From positions 101,653-165,652 of the forward strand of contig NZ_JACARE010000021.1 of the NCBI RefSeq assembly GCF_013386765.1: a DNA stretch of 64,000 nucleotides, written 5' to 3'. The notes under the pieces are model-generated. The model worked only from the letters and a program-made list of their open reading frames with translations. It did not search any database and was not told the DNA's origin. Position 1 is the stretch's first letter. Every line of letters starts with the position of its first letter. This DNA is from Pseudomonas yamanorum. GTDB taxonomy: Bacteria; Pseudomonadota; Gammaproteobacteria; Pseudomonadales; Pseudomonadaceae. The translations under genes were made by a program, and so were the position numbers. This document shows positions 8,772-17,376 of the stretch, piece by piece.

Positions 8772-8869
8772 CTGTGGCGAGGGAGCTTGCTCCCGTTGGG
8801 GTGCGCAGCGCCCCTGAGTTTTTTGGGGCCGCTTCGCAGCCCAACGGGAGCAAGCTCCCTCGCCACAGG
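8772..8869. repeat. inverted pair of GTGGCGAGGGAGCTTGCTCCC repeats
   Basis: Two copies of a CTGTGGCGAGGGAGCTTGC element, each itself palindromic, face each other around a GGGGCGC/GCGCCCC-rich centre with a TTTTTT run. This is the intergenic element type common in fluorescens-group pseudomonads. It follows the Lrp gene and could act as a transcription end. Confidence 0.85.
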
Positions 8870-9022
8870 TCGTGCTCATGCCATGTCATAAAAGGTGGCT
8901 ATGTGACAGCAATTAATCCGACAACCTTCCCAACCTCTCCTACAATCCCTTCGTCCAGCGCCTGAGCCACGCTCGTACCTGGGCAGCCAACACCTACCCC
9001 GAATGGATTCAGAGAGGTCCAC

Positions 9023-10411
9023 GTGCGTCTATCCCCTGTCTTTATGCTTATTGCCGGCATTATCGGCCTGGCCGGCTGCGCCACGCCCGACACAAAAACC
9101 GAATGGGGTTTGCAGACCATCCTGGCCCAACCCCTGGTGGCCGACAGCATCCTGCGCGATGGTGATGTGCTGAGTTTTCAACTGCCAACTAACGTGCCCA
9201 ACCAGTCGATTCAGGTGGAGGCCGCGTGTTCGTCGAAACGCCTGCGACTGACCTATCTCAATAGCAATCAGCGGGTGTACTCCACGGGCAGTGCCCAGTA
9301 CGGCCCGGGCTCCGGGATACCTGAGAAATTGCGGCCGATACTGGCTGCCAACCCTTCATTCATCCAAGCCTGCGCCCAAACGCCAACACCTGACTGGCGC
9401 CGGCTGAGTGCAGACGATCACGGCATTTGGTTGTTGCTCGATCGCAATAGCCTGAGCAAGGCGGGCGATGAGGTGCGCTTCTGGGGGGCGATCGATAGCC
9501 CGGTCATTCGCCAATCGCCGCCTCACAACGCGCCTTATGCGCAACAACGTGAGCGGTACGCTGTGTCTTGTGGCGCCGGCACGTTCAAGCGGCTGGCGAG
9601 TTACAGCCTGGACGCGAGCAATCAGGTCAGCGATGGCGGTGTCGACCGTTCGCCGCCCAGCCAAGCCATCGCCAGTGGCAATCCACAACAACGGGCGCTG
9701 CTCGCCAAGGTGTGCGAGGGCGCCGACAAGGTGGCAGGGCTGGAGCCGTTTACACCGCGCCTGATCGTACCGTTGCCCGTGACCTTGCCCGCCGTGGCGC
9801 CCGCGATATTGGCGGCGATCGAGCAGTTGAATCTCGACCCGCCGAGCCGTTCGCTCAAGTACCTGCGGGTGACGGGCACCTCGACATTTCGGGGCGTCAC
9901 CGAGCCGGTCAAGGAGGAGCGTTTCTTTTCTAGCGACCCGGTCAGCGGGCAATTGAACGTCGCTCTACGTGAGGAAGATGGCGAGACCTATACCGCGGGA
10001 TGGCGCGGCTTTCTCGCCCTGTACTCCAGGGCCTCATTCACCGAGGGCCCGCGTGGCATGCAGCAAACTACCACGCTCACCCAGCTGAGTTACAGCGGGG
10101 ATTGGAAAAACCTGCCCGTCGGGGAAACGGTGAGCTACACCAGGGCCTTCTCCGTCGTTAACAACCGGGCCGGCACCCATGTCTCCAAACCCGCAACCAG
10201 TGACTGTCGGGTAGAACGCGAACTGGCGGCGAGCGAACTCCACCCCCGGCTGTTGGGCAAGGCAAAAGCGTTGGCCTGTCAGGACAGGGCCGAAGAGGTA
10301 GACCCGGTGAGTCGCATTTACTATCTGGAAGACTATGGCTACTTCTTCCGGGCCAGCCTCGACAAGAACCCTTACTCCTACAATGATCACCGGATCGACA
10401 CATTCGAATAA
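9023..10411 (+). CDS. lipoprotein of unknown function
   Basis: A 462-residue predicted lipoprotein. The signal peptide ends in the lipobox LAGC with the acylated Cys at about residue 19, and Ala follows it, so outer-membrane sorting is plausible. Translation begins at a GTG preceded by AGAGAGG. The mature part is soluble, with several Cys (CSS, CAQ, CGAG, KVCEG, DCRV, ACQD) that could form periplasmic disulfides. I recognise no domain. It stands alone between the Lrp gene and the tandem repeat array. Confidence 0.72.
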   Translation: MRLSPVFMLIAGIIGLAGCATPDTKTEWGLQTILAQPLVADSILRDGDVLSFQLPTNVPNQSIQVEAACSSKRLRLTYLNSNQRVYSTGSAQYGPGSGIPEKLRPILAANPSFIQACAQTPTPDWRRLSADDHGIWLLLDRNSLSKAGDEVRFWGAIDSPVIRQSPPHNAPYAQQRERYAVSCGAGTFKRLASYSLDASNQVSDGGVDRSPPSQAIASGNPQQRALLAKVCEGADKVAGLEPFTPRLIVPLPVTLPAVAPAILAAIEQLNLDPPSRSLKYLRVTGTSTFRGVTEPVKEERFFSSDPVSGQLNVALREEDGETYTAGWRGFLALYSRASFTEGPRGMQQTTTLTQLSYSGDWKNLPVGETVSYTRAFSVVNNRAGTHVSKPATSDCRVERELAASELHPRLLGKAKALACQDRAEEVDPVSRIYYLEDYGYFFRASLDKNPYSYNDHRIDTFE

Positions 10412-10419
10412 GCACTCGT

Positions 10420-10999
10420 GTAGGAGCCATCGAGCCTAGCGAGGCGGCGATGCAGGCCCCTCGTGCTGTCAGGTACACCGAGGTGACCCCATCGCAGCCT
10501 CGCCAAGGCTCGACAGCTCCCACAGTAAGCAGTGACACCAACACTGTGGGAGCCGGGCTTGCCCGCGATGCAGGCGCCTCGGTCTTTCAGGTTCACCGAG
10601 GTGATCCCATCGCAGCCTCGCCAAGGCTCGACAGCTCCCACAGTAAGCAGTGACACCAACACTGTAGGAGCCGGGCTTGCCCGCGATGCAGGCGACTCGG
10701 TCTTTCAGGTACACCGAGGTGATCCCATCGCAGCCTCGCCAAGGCTCGACAGCTCCCACAATAAAACGGTGTCACCAACACTGTGGGAGCCGGGCTTGCC
10801 CGCGATGCAGGCGCCTCGGTCTTTCAGGTTCACCGAGGTGATCCCATCGCAGCCTCGCCAAGGCTCGACAGCTCCCACAGTAAAGCAGTGCCACCCACAC
10901 TGTGGGAGCCGGGCTTGTCCGCGATGCAGGCGCCTCGGTCTTTCAGGTTCACCGAGGTGATCCCATCGCAGCCTCGCCAAGGCTCGACAGCTCCCACAT
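10420..10999. repeat. tandem array of about five palindromic units
   Basis: Units begin at 10420, 10546, 10664, 10783 and 10902 (spacing 126, 118, 119, 119). Each runs from GT(G/A)GGAGCC through GGGCTTGCCCGCGATGCAGG to CTCGACAGCTCCCAC and is itself an imperfect hairpin. Units differ by a few bases, and the first is the most divergent (GGAGCCATCGAGCCTAGCG). This occupies nearly all of the 722 bases between the lipoprotein and the RpiR gene. Reading frames inside it are by-products of the repetition. Confidence 0.92.
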
Positions 11000-11133
11000 A
11001 AACCTTTGCCCCCTATATCCTTGACGCCCCCTGTAGTGTTTCCAACAAAAAGCCGAAATCTGCCTTTACATGTAGCATTTACTACCAATACACTCATTCT
11101 CGCCAAGCCGTAGCAAAAACAACAAGGCGAGAT

Positions 11134-11988
11134 ATGACCAACCTACGCGATAAACTCACCGACGCCGCACTCAGCCCTACGCCCTCCGAGCGCAAGGTGA
11201 TCCGTGCCCTGCTCGACCACTATCCACGCAGCGGCCTCGGCTCCATGGCGCGCCTGGCGGAACACGCCGGGGTCAGCGACCCGACCATCATGCGGTTGGT
11301 GAAGAAGCTCGGTTTCGGTGGTTACGCCGAATTCCAAGACGCGCTGCTCAGCGAAATGGACCACCGTCTGCGCTCCCCCATCACCCTGCTGCAACCTCGG
11401 GCGCACTCGTCCCAGGATGACGCCTGGACCACCTACCTGGATGACTGCAATCGCGCCCTTCAGGAAACCCAGGCCCTGACCCAGCCCGAAGACGTGCGCG
11501 TGCTGACCGAGTGGGTACTGGATACCAAGCACCAGGTGTTTGGCTTCGGCGGCCGCCTCAGCAGTTTTCTCGCGGGCTACCTGGTGAACCACTTGCGCCT
11601 GTTGCGCCCGGGCTGTCATGCCCTGGAAGACAACGCCCAGTTGCCCGACCGAATCCATGACATCCAGCGCCAGGACCTGGTGCTGCTGTTCGACTATCGC
11701 CGCTATCAAACCCAAGCCTTGCGCGTAGCCGCTGCCGCCAAGGCGCGGGGTGCTCGCGTGGTGCTGTTCACTGACATCTACGCCTCGCCGCTGCGGGAAT
11801 TAGCCGACCTGATCATCAGCTCCCCGGTGGAGTCGGTGTCGGCCTTTGACACGATGGTGCCGGCCCTCGCGCAGGTAGAAGCCCTGATCGCCACCCTGAC
11901 TCAACACAGCAACGGCCTGGATGCCCGGCTGGAAGGGATCGATGCCCTTCGCACGGAATTCGCGGCTCACCTTTTGGAGGAAAAATAA
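11134..11988 (+). CDS. MurR/RpiR family transcriptional regulator
   Basis: A 284-residue regulator with an N-terminal HTH of the RpiR type (about 1-77, including MARLAEHAGVSDPTIMRLVKKL) and a C-terminal SIS sugar-isomerase-like domain (about 110-265, with VFGFGGRLSSFLAGYLV). Two bases separate its stop from the next gene, so it is the first gene of the hydrolase/ligase/permease operon and probably regulates it. SIS domains usually bind phosphorylated sugars, but RpiR-type proteins also control amino-acid and amine catabolism in pseudomonads. Confidence 0.88.
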   Translation: MTNLRDKLTDAALSPTPSERKVIRALLDHYPRSGLGSMARLAEHAGVSDPTIMRLVKKLGFGGYAEFQDALLSEMDHRLRSPITLLQPRAHSSQDDAWTTYLDDCNRALQETQALTQPEDVRVLTEWVLDTKHQVFGFGGRLSSFLAGYLVNHLRLLRPGCHALEDNAQLPDRIHDIQRQDLVLLFDYRRYQTQALRVAAAAKARGARVVLFTDIYASPLRELADLIISSPVESVSAFDTMVPALAQVEALIATLTQHSNGLDARLEGIDALRTEFAAHLLEEK

Positions 11989-11990
11989 CC

Positions 11991-12635
11991 ATGTTCACGC
12001 TCCCCCATCATTCGCCTCGCGACCTTCCGTTCACTGCGGGCAACACCGCCTTGCTGCTGGTGGACATGCAACGCGCCTGGCTCGACCCGGCGCTCGACCC
12101 GCATTTGCAGGGCCCGCAAGCGGAATACTTCCTGAACCGCGCCCGGGAAACGGTGATTCCCAATCAGGTCCGGCTGTTGAATGCTGTGCGTGAAGCGCGG
12201 CAAAACGTTCTTCACACCATTATCGAAAGCCTGACGGCCGACGGCCGTGATCGCTCGCTGGATCACAAGCTGTCAGACATGCATTTGCCCAAGGGCAGCT
12301 ACCAGGCCGGCGTGATTGACGAGCTGACGCCGGTGGAAAATGAAATCGTGCTGCCCAAGACGTCCTCCGGGGTCTTCAACTCCACCAACATCGACTACGT
12401 GCTGCGCAACCTGGAAACCCGACACCTGATCATCGCCGGTATCGTCACTGACCAGTGCGTGGACATGGCGGTCCGTGACGCGGCGGATCGCGGCTACCTG
12501 GTGACGCTGATTGAAGATGCCTGCGCCACTTACACCCCGCAGCGGCATCACGCCTGCCTGGAAGCGATCAAGGGTTATTGCTGGATCACCGACACTCAAA
12601 CCGTGATCAACCGTTTGCAGGAGTTGCGCCCGTGA
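11991..12635 (+). CDS. isochorismatase-family cysteine hydrolase
   Basis: A 214-residue amidase of the isochorismatase-like fold (nicotinamidase, carbamoylsarcosine amidase and ureidoacrylate amidase are relatives). The catalytic triad is visible: Asp25 in LLVDMQ, Lys123 in VLPKTSSG and Cys156 in VTDQCVDMAVRDA. A GGAGGAAAA ribosome-binding site lies upstream. Its stop codon overlaps the GTG start of the glutamine-synthetase-like gene. By context it may hydrolyse an amide or carbamoyl group to release ammonia or an amine that the next enzyme couples to glutamate. The substrate is unknown. Confidence 0.87.
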   Translation: MFTLPHHSPRDLPFTAGNTALLLVDMQRAWLDPALDPHLQGPQAEYFLNRARETVIPNQVRLLNAVREARQNVLHTIIESLTADGRDRSLDHKLSDMHLPKGSYQAGVIDELTPVENEIVLPKTSSGVFNSTNIDYVLRNLETRHLIIAGIVTDQCVDMAVRDAADRGYLVTLIEDACATYTPQRHHACLEAIKGYCWITDTQTVINRLQELRP

Positions 12636-13966
12636 GCCTGATCCAGCCAACGGCAATGACCACCATCGTCACCACCGACCTGATTGGCGTGACCCGCGGG
12701 CGCTCGTTTCCCACTGAGGAGCTTGAGAGTTATCAGCAAGCCGGTGTGGGCTGGGTGCCGGCCAACAGCGCACTGACGCCGCAAGACCGGGTGGCCGAGA
12801 ATAATCCCTGGGGCTCCTGCGGCGATTTGCGCCTGATCCCGGATATGAATACCCGCGTGCAGGTGCCCAACGGCCCGGACGCCCATGCGCCCGCACTCGA
12901 CTTTTTCCACGCCGATATCTGCGAAACCGACGGCCAGCCCTGGGCCGCCTGCCCGCGCACGCTGTTGCGCAACGAGATCGTGCGTTATCGCGATGAGCTC
13001 GGCCTTGAAGTCACGGCAGCGTTCGAGCATGAGTTCAACCTAGGCTACAAAGACCCGAATAACGCTCATCACGCCTTCTCGCTTTCGGCCCAGCATCATG
13101 CCGCGTCTTTTGGCGGCTGGTTGTTGAGCGCGCTGAAAGCTGCCGGCGTCGAACCCGAGATGTTTTTGCCGGAGTACGGCAAGGCTCAGTACGAAGTCAC
13201 TTGCCGCCCCACTCAAGGCGTGGCGGCGGCGGATCGGGCGGTGAATGTGCGGGAGATCACCCGGGAAATCGCCCGGCAGATGGGGCTGGATATCAGCTTC
13301 TCGCCCAAGCTGGAAGCCGATGGTGTGAGCAACGGGGTGCACCTGCATATCAGCTTGCAGGACCCGGCCGGTAACGCGGTGATGTACGACGCGCAGAGCA
13401 GCAACGGGTTGTCCGAAACAGGCCGGCAGTGGGCGGCGGGCGTGTTGAAGTTCCTGCCCGCGCTGTGCGCCTTCAGTGCACCCACGCCGATTTCCTACCT
13501 GCGCCTGAAGCCTCATCACTGGAGTGCGTCTTACGCCAACCTTGGCCAGCGCAACCGCGAAGCCTCACTGCGGATCTGCCCGACGATCACCATCGGTGGC
13601 AAGTCCCCGGCTAAGCAATACAACCTGGAGTTCCGCCCGCTGGATGCGACTGCCTCGCCGCACCTGAGCATGGCCACCGTGCTGATCGCCGGCCGACTGG
13701 GCATCCAGCAACAGCTCACGCTGGACAGCTCCTCCGATGAAGACCCGGAGTCCATGAGCGAAGCACAACGCCAGGCACACAACATCCTCGCCCTGCCCGA
13801 CACCCTCGCCGATGCGCTGGCGAGCCTGCGCACCACCCCGCAACTGCTGGAACAACTGCCGCCCTTGATGATGGATGCCTACTTCGCATTGAAAGCCGAA
13901 GAACTCAAATCCACCGAGAAACTGACGCCAGCCGAATTGTGTGATCACTATGCCCGCCTTTACTGA
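12632..13966 (+). CDS. glutamine-synthetase-family ligase
   Basis: A 444-residue ATP-dependent glutamate-amine ligase of the glutamine synthetase family, nearer in length and sequence to gamma-glutamylpolyamine synthetase (PuuA) than to GlnA. Active-site segments are visible: AAFEHEFNL (metal Glu), EYGKAQYEV (metal Glu), SNGVHLHISL (metal His), SYANLGQRNREASLRI and NLEFRPLDATASPHLSMA. The start is taken as GTG 12632, which overlaps the previous stop and has GCAGGAG upstream; ATG 12656 is an alternative. It probably gamma-glutamylates an amine or assimilates ammonia within this operon. Confidence 0.83.
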   Translation: MSLIQPTAMTTIVTTDLIGVTRGRSFPTEELESYQQAGVGWVPANSALTPQDRVAENNPWGSCGDLRLIPDMNTRVQVPNGPDAHAPALDFFHADICETDGQPWAACPRTLLRNEIVRYRDELGLEVTAAFEHEFNLGYKDPNNAHHAFSLSAQHHAASFGGWLLSALKAAGVEPEMFLPEYGKAQYEVTCRPTQGVAAADRAVNVREITREIARQMGLDISFSPKLEADGVSNGVHLHISLQDPAGNAVMYDAQSSNGLSETGRQWAAGVLKFLPALCAFSAPTPISYLRLKPHHWSASYANLGQRNREASLRICPTITIGGKSPAKQYNLEFRPLDATASPHLSMATVLIAGRLGIQQQLTLDSSSDEDPESMSEAQRQAHNILALPDTLADALASLRTTPQLLEQLPPLMMDAYFALKAEELKSTEKLTPAELCDHYARLY

Positions 13967-14702
13967 TTCCCCCGAACACGGCCTGTTCAAGAAACCGGTG
14001 TACCGGGTCAGCCGGGAAGCGTCCGAGCACCCGGTGATTCTGGTGTGCGAACACGCCAGTTCCTACATCCCCACCGAACTGAACGCCCTGGGCCTGAGCG
14101 ATGAGGCGGCGAAGGAACATATTGCCTGGGATATCGGCGCACTGAAGCTGGCGGAACGGCTCTCAAAGGCCCTGGATGCGACGTTGATCTCGGCAGCCTA
14201 TTCGCGCTTGCTGATCGACCTCAATCGCCCGCTGGAGGCGCCCGACAGCATTCCGCCCCGCAGCGAAATCTACGACGTACCGGGCAACCGGGAACTGCCA
14301 GAGAGCGTTCGCCGCTATCGTCAGGAACGCTTGTTCGCGCCCTTTCACCAGCGCTTGAGCGCCCTGATCGATGAGCGACTGGCCGCCGGTCGCGAGGTGC
14401 GAATCGTCGCCGTTCACAGCTTCACCCCGGTTTACCACGGCCAGCCCCGCACCCTGGAGGCCGGTGTGTTGTTTGCCGACGCCGCCAATTATGCCGACGG
14501 GATTCTGCAAGGCCTGGCCACCCAAGGCCTGAACGTCGCGGCCAACCAGCCTTACGAAGTGGATGTGCTCGGCGACATGACCGTGCCGTTCCACGGTGAT
14601 CAGCGGGGCATTGATGCCGTGCTGCTGGAAGTCAGGAACGACCTGTTGCGAACGCCCCATGCACTCCAGTCATGGGCGGACTATCTGGCTCCACTGCTGT
14701 AG
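13950..14702 (+). CDS. N-formylglutamate amidohydrolase family protein
   Basis: A 250-residue zinc amidohydrolase of the N-formylglutamate deformylase (HutG) family. Typical segments are VCEHASSYIPTEL, EHIAWDIGA, LISAAYSRLLIDLNRP and VAVHSFTPVYHG. The ATG lies 17 bases inside the end of the ligase gene, so the two are coupled; an upstream GTG at 13941 would add only three residues. No other hut genes are nearby, so histidine breakdown is unlikely. A role in releasing glutamate from an N-substituted glutamate made by the preceding ligase is a reasonable inference. Confidence 0.84.
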   Translation: MPAFTDSPEHGLFKKPVYRVSREASEHPVILVCEHASSYIPTELNALGLSDEAAKEHIAWDIGALKLAERLSKALDATLISAAYSRLLIDLNRPLEAPDSIPPRSEIYDVPGNRELPESVRRYRQERLFAPFHQRLSALIDERLAAGREVRIVAVHSFTPVYHGQPRTLEAGVLFADAANYADGILQGLATQGLNVAANQPYEVDVLGDMTVPFHGDQRGIDAVLLEVRNDLLRTPHALQSWADYLAPLL

Positions 14703-14716
14703 CTGCTGTTGTTGGC

Positions 14717-14728
14717 AAGACCGGTCTT
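14717..14728. promoter_or_regulatory. AAGACCGGTCTT palindrome ahead of the permease gene
   Basis: A perfect 12-base palindrome, extended by GTTG...CAAC flanks, sits 15 bases behind the amidohydrolase stop and about 110 bases ahead of the permease start. It could be an operator or a small hairpin. No long T-run follows. Confidence 0.35.
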
Positions 14729-14839
14729 ACAACTATAAAAAAAACCGCCTGGGCGTCTTTTAACCTGCCGGGTTCAAGAACATGTTCAGCCGTTTCGGCG
14801 GCTGCGCATTCGCCTTACTTCATACGGAAGTACCCCATC

Positions 14840-16183
14840 ATGGCAATTGAAGAGTTTGGCTATAAACAAGAACTGAAACGCAGCCTGTCCCTCACGGACC
14901 TGGTGATCTACGGGATGATCTTCATGATCCCCATCGCGCCGTTCGGCGTGTATGGCTACGTGAACGCCGAGGCGCCCGGCATGGTGCCGCTGGCCTACAT
15001 CGTCGGCATGGTCGCGATGCTGTTCACCGCGTTGAGCTACGGCAGCATGGCGCGGGCGTTTCCGATTGCCGGCTCGGTGTATTCCTATGCCCAGCGCGGA
15101 TGGAATCCGGGTGTCGGTTTTATTGCCGGCTGGTTGCTGTTGCTCGACTACTTGCTGATCCCGCCGCTGCTGTATATCTACGCCGCGATTGCGCTGAACC
15201 ACCTGTACCCCGAGATTCCGAAAACCGCATTCATCCTGGCGTTCCTGGTCAGCGCCACGCTGGTCAACCTGCGGGGCATGACCTTTACCGCGCGCATGAA
15301 CATCGTGTTCCTGCTGGCGCAACTGGTGGTGCTGGGGATTTTCCTGGTGTGCGCCTGGAAGGCCCTGCACGGTGGTGCCGGCAACGGCCACCTGACGCTG
15401 GCTCCGCTGTACAACCCCACAGGCTTCAACTTCGGGCTGCTGATGCAAGGCGTTTCAATCGCGGTGCTGTCGTTCCTGGGCTTTGATGCGATTTCCACCC
15501 TGGCGGAAGAAACCAAGGGCGATGCCGGGCGCAGTGTGGGCCGGGCGGCGTTGATCAGTTTGCTGGTGATGGGCGCGATCTTTGTCGCACAAACCTGGCT
15601 AGCCACCGACCTGGCGGCGGGCATGGGTTTCACCTCCGCCGACTCGGCGTTCTATGAAATCGCCGCGATTGCCGGTGGCAGCTGGCTGGCCTCACTGACG
15701 GCGATTGCCACTGCGTTGGCGTGGGGTGTGGCGGTGTCCATCACCTCACAGGCGGCAGTGTCGCGGTTGCTGTTCGGCATGGCCCGGGATGGCAAGCTGC
15801 CGGGGATCCTGGCGAAGGTCCATCCGAAGTACAGCACACCCTACCTGAGCATTTACCTGGTGGGCGTGCTGTCGCTGATCATCTGCTACTTCTTCATCGA
15901 CACCGTGGACACCCTCACCTCGCTGGTGAACTTCGGTGCCCTCAGCGGCTTCATGATCCTGCACATCACGGTGATCAACTACTACTGGCGCCGCATGAAG
16001 TCCGGCAACGTGTGGCGGCACCTGATCACGCCGATCCTCGGCTTTGTGATCACCTTCGCGATCATGTTCAACATGGGCTTGCAGGCGCAGAAACTCGGGA
16101 TTGCCTGGGTGGTGATCGGGCTGGTCTACCTGTGGTTCCTGAGCCGCAAGGGTGCGAGCCTGGTGTTGTCCAAGGACATCTGA
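14840..16183 (+). CDS. APC-family amino-acid/amine permease
   Basis: A 447-residue inner-membrane permease of the APC superfamily with about twelve hydrophobic segments. It starts IEEFGYKQELKRSLSLTDL and carries the family's VSIAVLSFLGFDAISTLAEETK segment and the SRLLFGMARDGKLP loop. These resemble the PuuP/YcaM-type branch. The ATG at 14840 has GGAAG upstream; the longer upstream frame adds 56 residues of non-membrane sequence and is rejected. It is the last gene of the RpiR-led group and presumably imports the compound the operon degrades. Its stop is four bases from the convergent hydrolase gene. Confidence 0.86.
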   Translation: MAIEEFGYKQELKRSLSLTDLVIYGMIFMIPIAPFGVYGYVNAEAPGMVPLAYIVGMVAMLFTALSYGSMARAFPIAGSVYSYAQRGWNPGVGFIAGWLLLLDYLLIPPLLYIYAAIALNHLYPEIPKTAFILAFLVSATLVNLRGMTFTARMNIVFLLAQLVVLGIFLVCAWKALHGGAGNGHLTLAPLYNPTGFNFGLLMQGVSIAVLSFLGFDAISTLAEETKGDAGRSVGRAALISLLVMGAIFVAQTWLATDLAAGMGFTSADSAFYEIAAIAGGSWLASLTAIATALAWGVAVSITSQAAVSRLLFGMARDGKLPGILAKVHPKYSTPYLSIYLVGVLSLIICYFFIDTVDTLTSLVNFGALSGFMILHITVINYYWRRMKSGNVWRHLITPILGFVITFAIMFNMGLQAQKLGIAWVVIGLVYLWFLSRKGASLVLSKDI

Positions 16184-16186
16184 CGG

Positions 16187-17224
16187 CTAGCGCAGGGATT
16201 GCTGCAGGAACTCACTGATCAGGGTGAGTACCTGCTGCTGGATCTGCGGCTTGGGACGGGCGCCCTTGGCATCCAGGCAGATGAAGCCTTCGCCGGGGTC
16301 GCTCTGTTCAATCCGCTCCACCGCGCCCGGCTTGCACAGGGGCAGGAAAGTGAAGTGGGTGGCGTCGCTGATTTCCACATAGTGCGAAGTATTCGGCGGC
16401 AGGCGCTTGGCCAGGTCGGCAGACTCCAGCGCGGCGGGCAACTCCGGGGACGGCGTGCCCGCCGCAATCACCAGCGTGGGCCGGTGCAGCGCCGCCAGGC
16501 TTGCATCGCTGAAGCCACGGGCGAAGCCCAGGTCCAGGGACACGATGGCCGCCACGCGCGGGTCGCTCAAGTCCTCGGCCAGGTGCTTTTTGGCCTGCTC
16601 GGTACGGCCGGCTTCGATCAGTTCATACGCCTTGCAAGGGGCGATCTGCGGATGCACCTTGCAGTCCTCGGTAAAGCGCTGCGGGTCAAAGCGGGCGCCG
16701 CCGACTTCCAGTGCGGTCCAGCCACCGAGGGAGTGCCCCACTACGGCGATCTTGTGCTGGGCCACTGCGCCAAAGCGCTTGGGCTGGGCGATCACCGCAT
16801 CAATCACCCGACGGATATCGAGGGGGCGCTTCCAGAGCTCGGAGGCTGCGGGCTGTGTGCGGTCCTTGCTGGTGGTGCCGGGGTGGTTGGGCGAGGCAAC
16901 GATATAACCCTGCCCGGCCAAGGCGCTGGCGAGCCAGGACTGGTTGATCCAGTTGCCGAAGATGCCGTGGGAAATCACCACCAACGGATGCTCGCCGGCG
17001 GCAGGCGCGGCGTCCTTCAAGGCTGGGGCGCCGACAAAGACCGGGTTGTCCGCGATCAGTTGTGGCGTGCCAGCGGCATTGGTCGGGTACCACACCGCCA
17101 CCTGTAACGGCCTGCCGTGCTCCGCGTCGGGAATCACGATTTCCTGGAATCCGATTTTGACGTCATTGGCCTGGGCCAGACCGGACACAACCATCAACAA
17201 CAGCGCAGCACACAGCGTTTTCAT
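16187..17224 (-). CDS. periplasmic alpha/beta hydrolase (PAF-acetylhydrolase/dienelactone-hydrolase-like)
   Basis: A 345-residue serine hydrolase with a signal peptide (MKTLCAALLLMVVSGLAQA). The oxyanion-side motif is VVISHGIFG (about 82-90), the nucleophile elbow GHSLGG with Ser165, and the likely catalytic His in SDATHFTFLP toward the C-terminus. The domain order fits the platelet-activating-factor acetylhydrolase-like/predicted dienelactone hydrolase group. I start at 17224 because that Met begins a clean signal peptide; the frame extends 29 codons further without one. The substrate is unknown. Confidence 0.82.
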   Translation of the reverse strand: MKTLCAALLLMVVSGLAQANDVKIGFQEIVIPDAEHGRPLQVAVWYPTNAAGTPQLIADNPVFVGAPALKDAAPAAGEHPLVVISHGIFGNWINQSWLASALAGQGYIVASPNHPGTTSKDRTQPAASELWKRPLDIRRVIDAVIAQPKRFGAVAQHKIAVVGHSLGGWTALEVGGARFDPQRFTEDCKVHPQIAPCKAYELIEAGRTEQAKKHLAEDLSDPRVAAIVSLDLGFARGFSDASLAALHRPTLVIAAGTPSPELPAALESADLAKRLPPNTSHYVEISDATHFTFLPLCKPGAVERIEQSDPGEGFICLDAKGARPKPQIQQQVLTLISEFLQQSLR

Positions 17225-17376
17225 CCTTGAGTTCCCTAAGTGGCTAAGCGCCATATTCTTGCACGACCATCGTGGGAAAGCAGGTGTGAAATCAATGTGC
17301 GTATAAAGCATGAGGCTATGGAAACCATCCGAATGGTATGGCTACTATGTAAGAACACTCCTTTCAGATCCCTCCC

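Noticed and set aside
10420..10999. Possible CRISPR array or coding region in the repeats
   Set aside because: The units are 118-126 bases long, entirely repeated with no variable spacers, and internally palindromic. Open frames across them arise from the repetition and have no ribosome-binding sites.
13950..14702. Part of a histidine-utilisation (hut) operon
   Set aside because: No hutU, hutH, hutI or HutC regulator is nearby; the gene is coupled to a glutamine-synthetase-like ligase instead.
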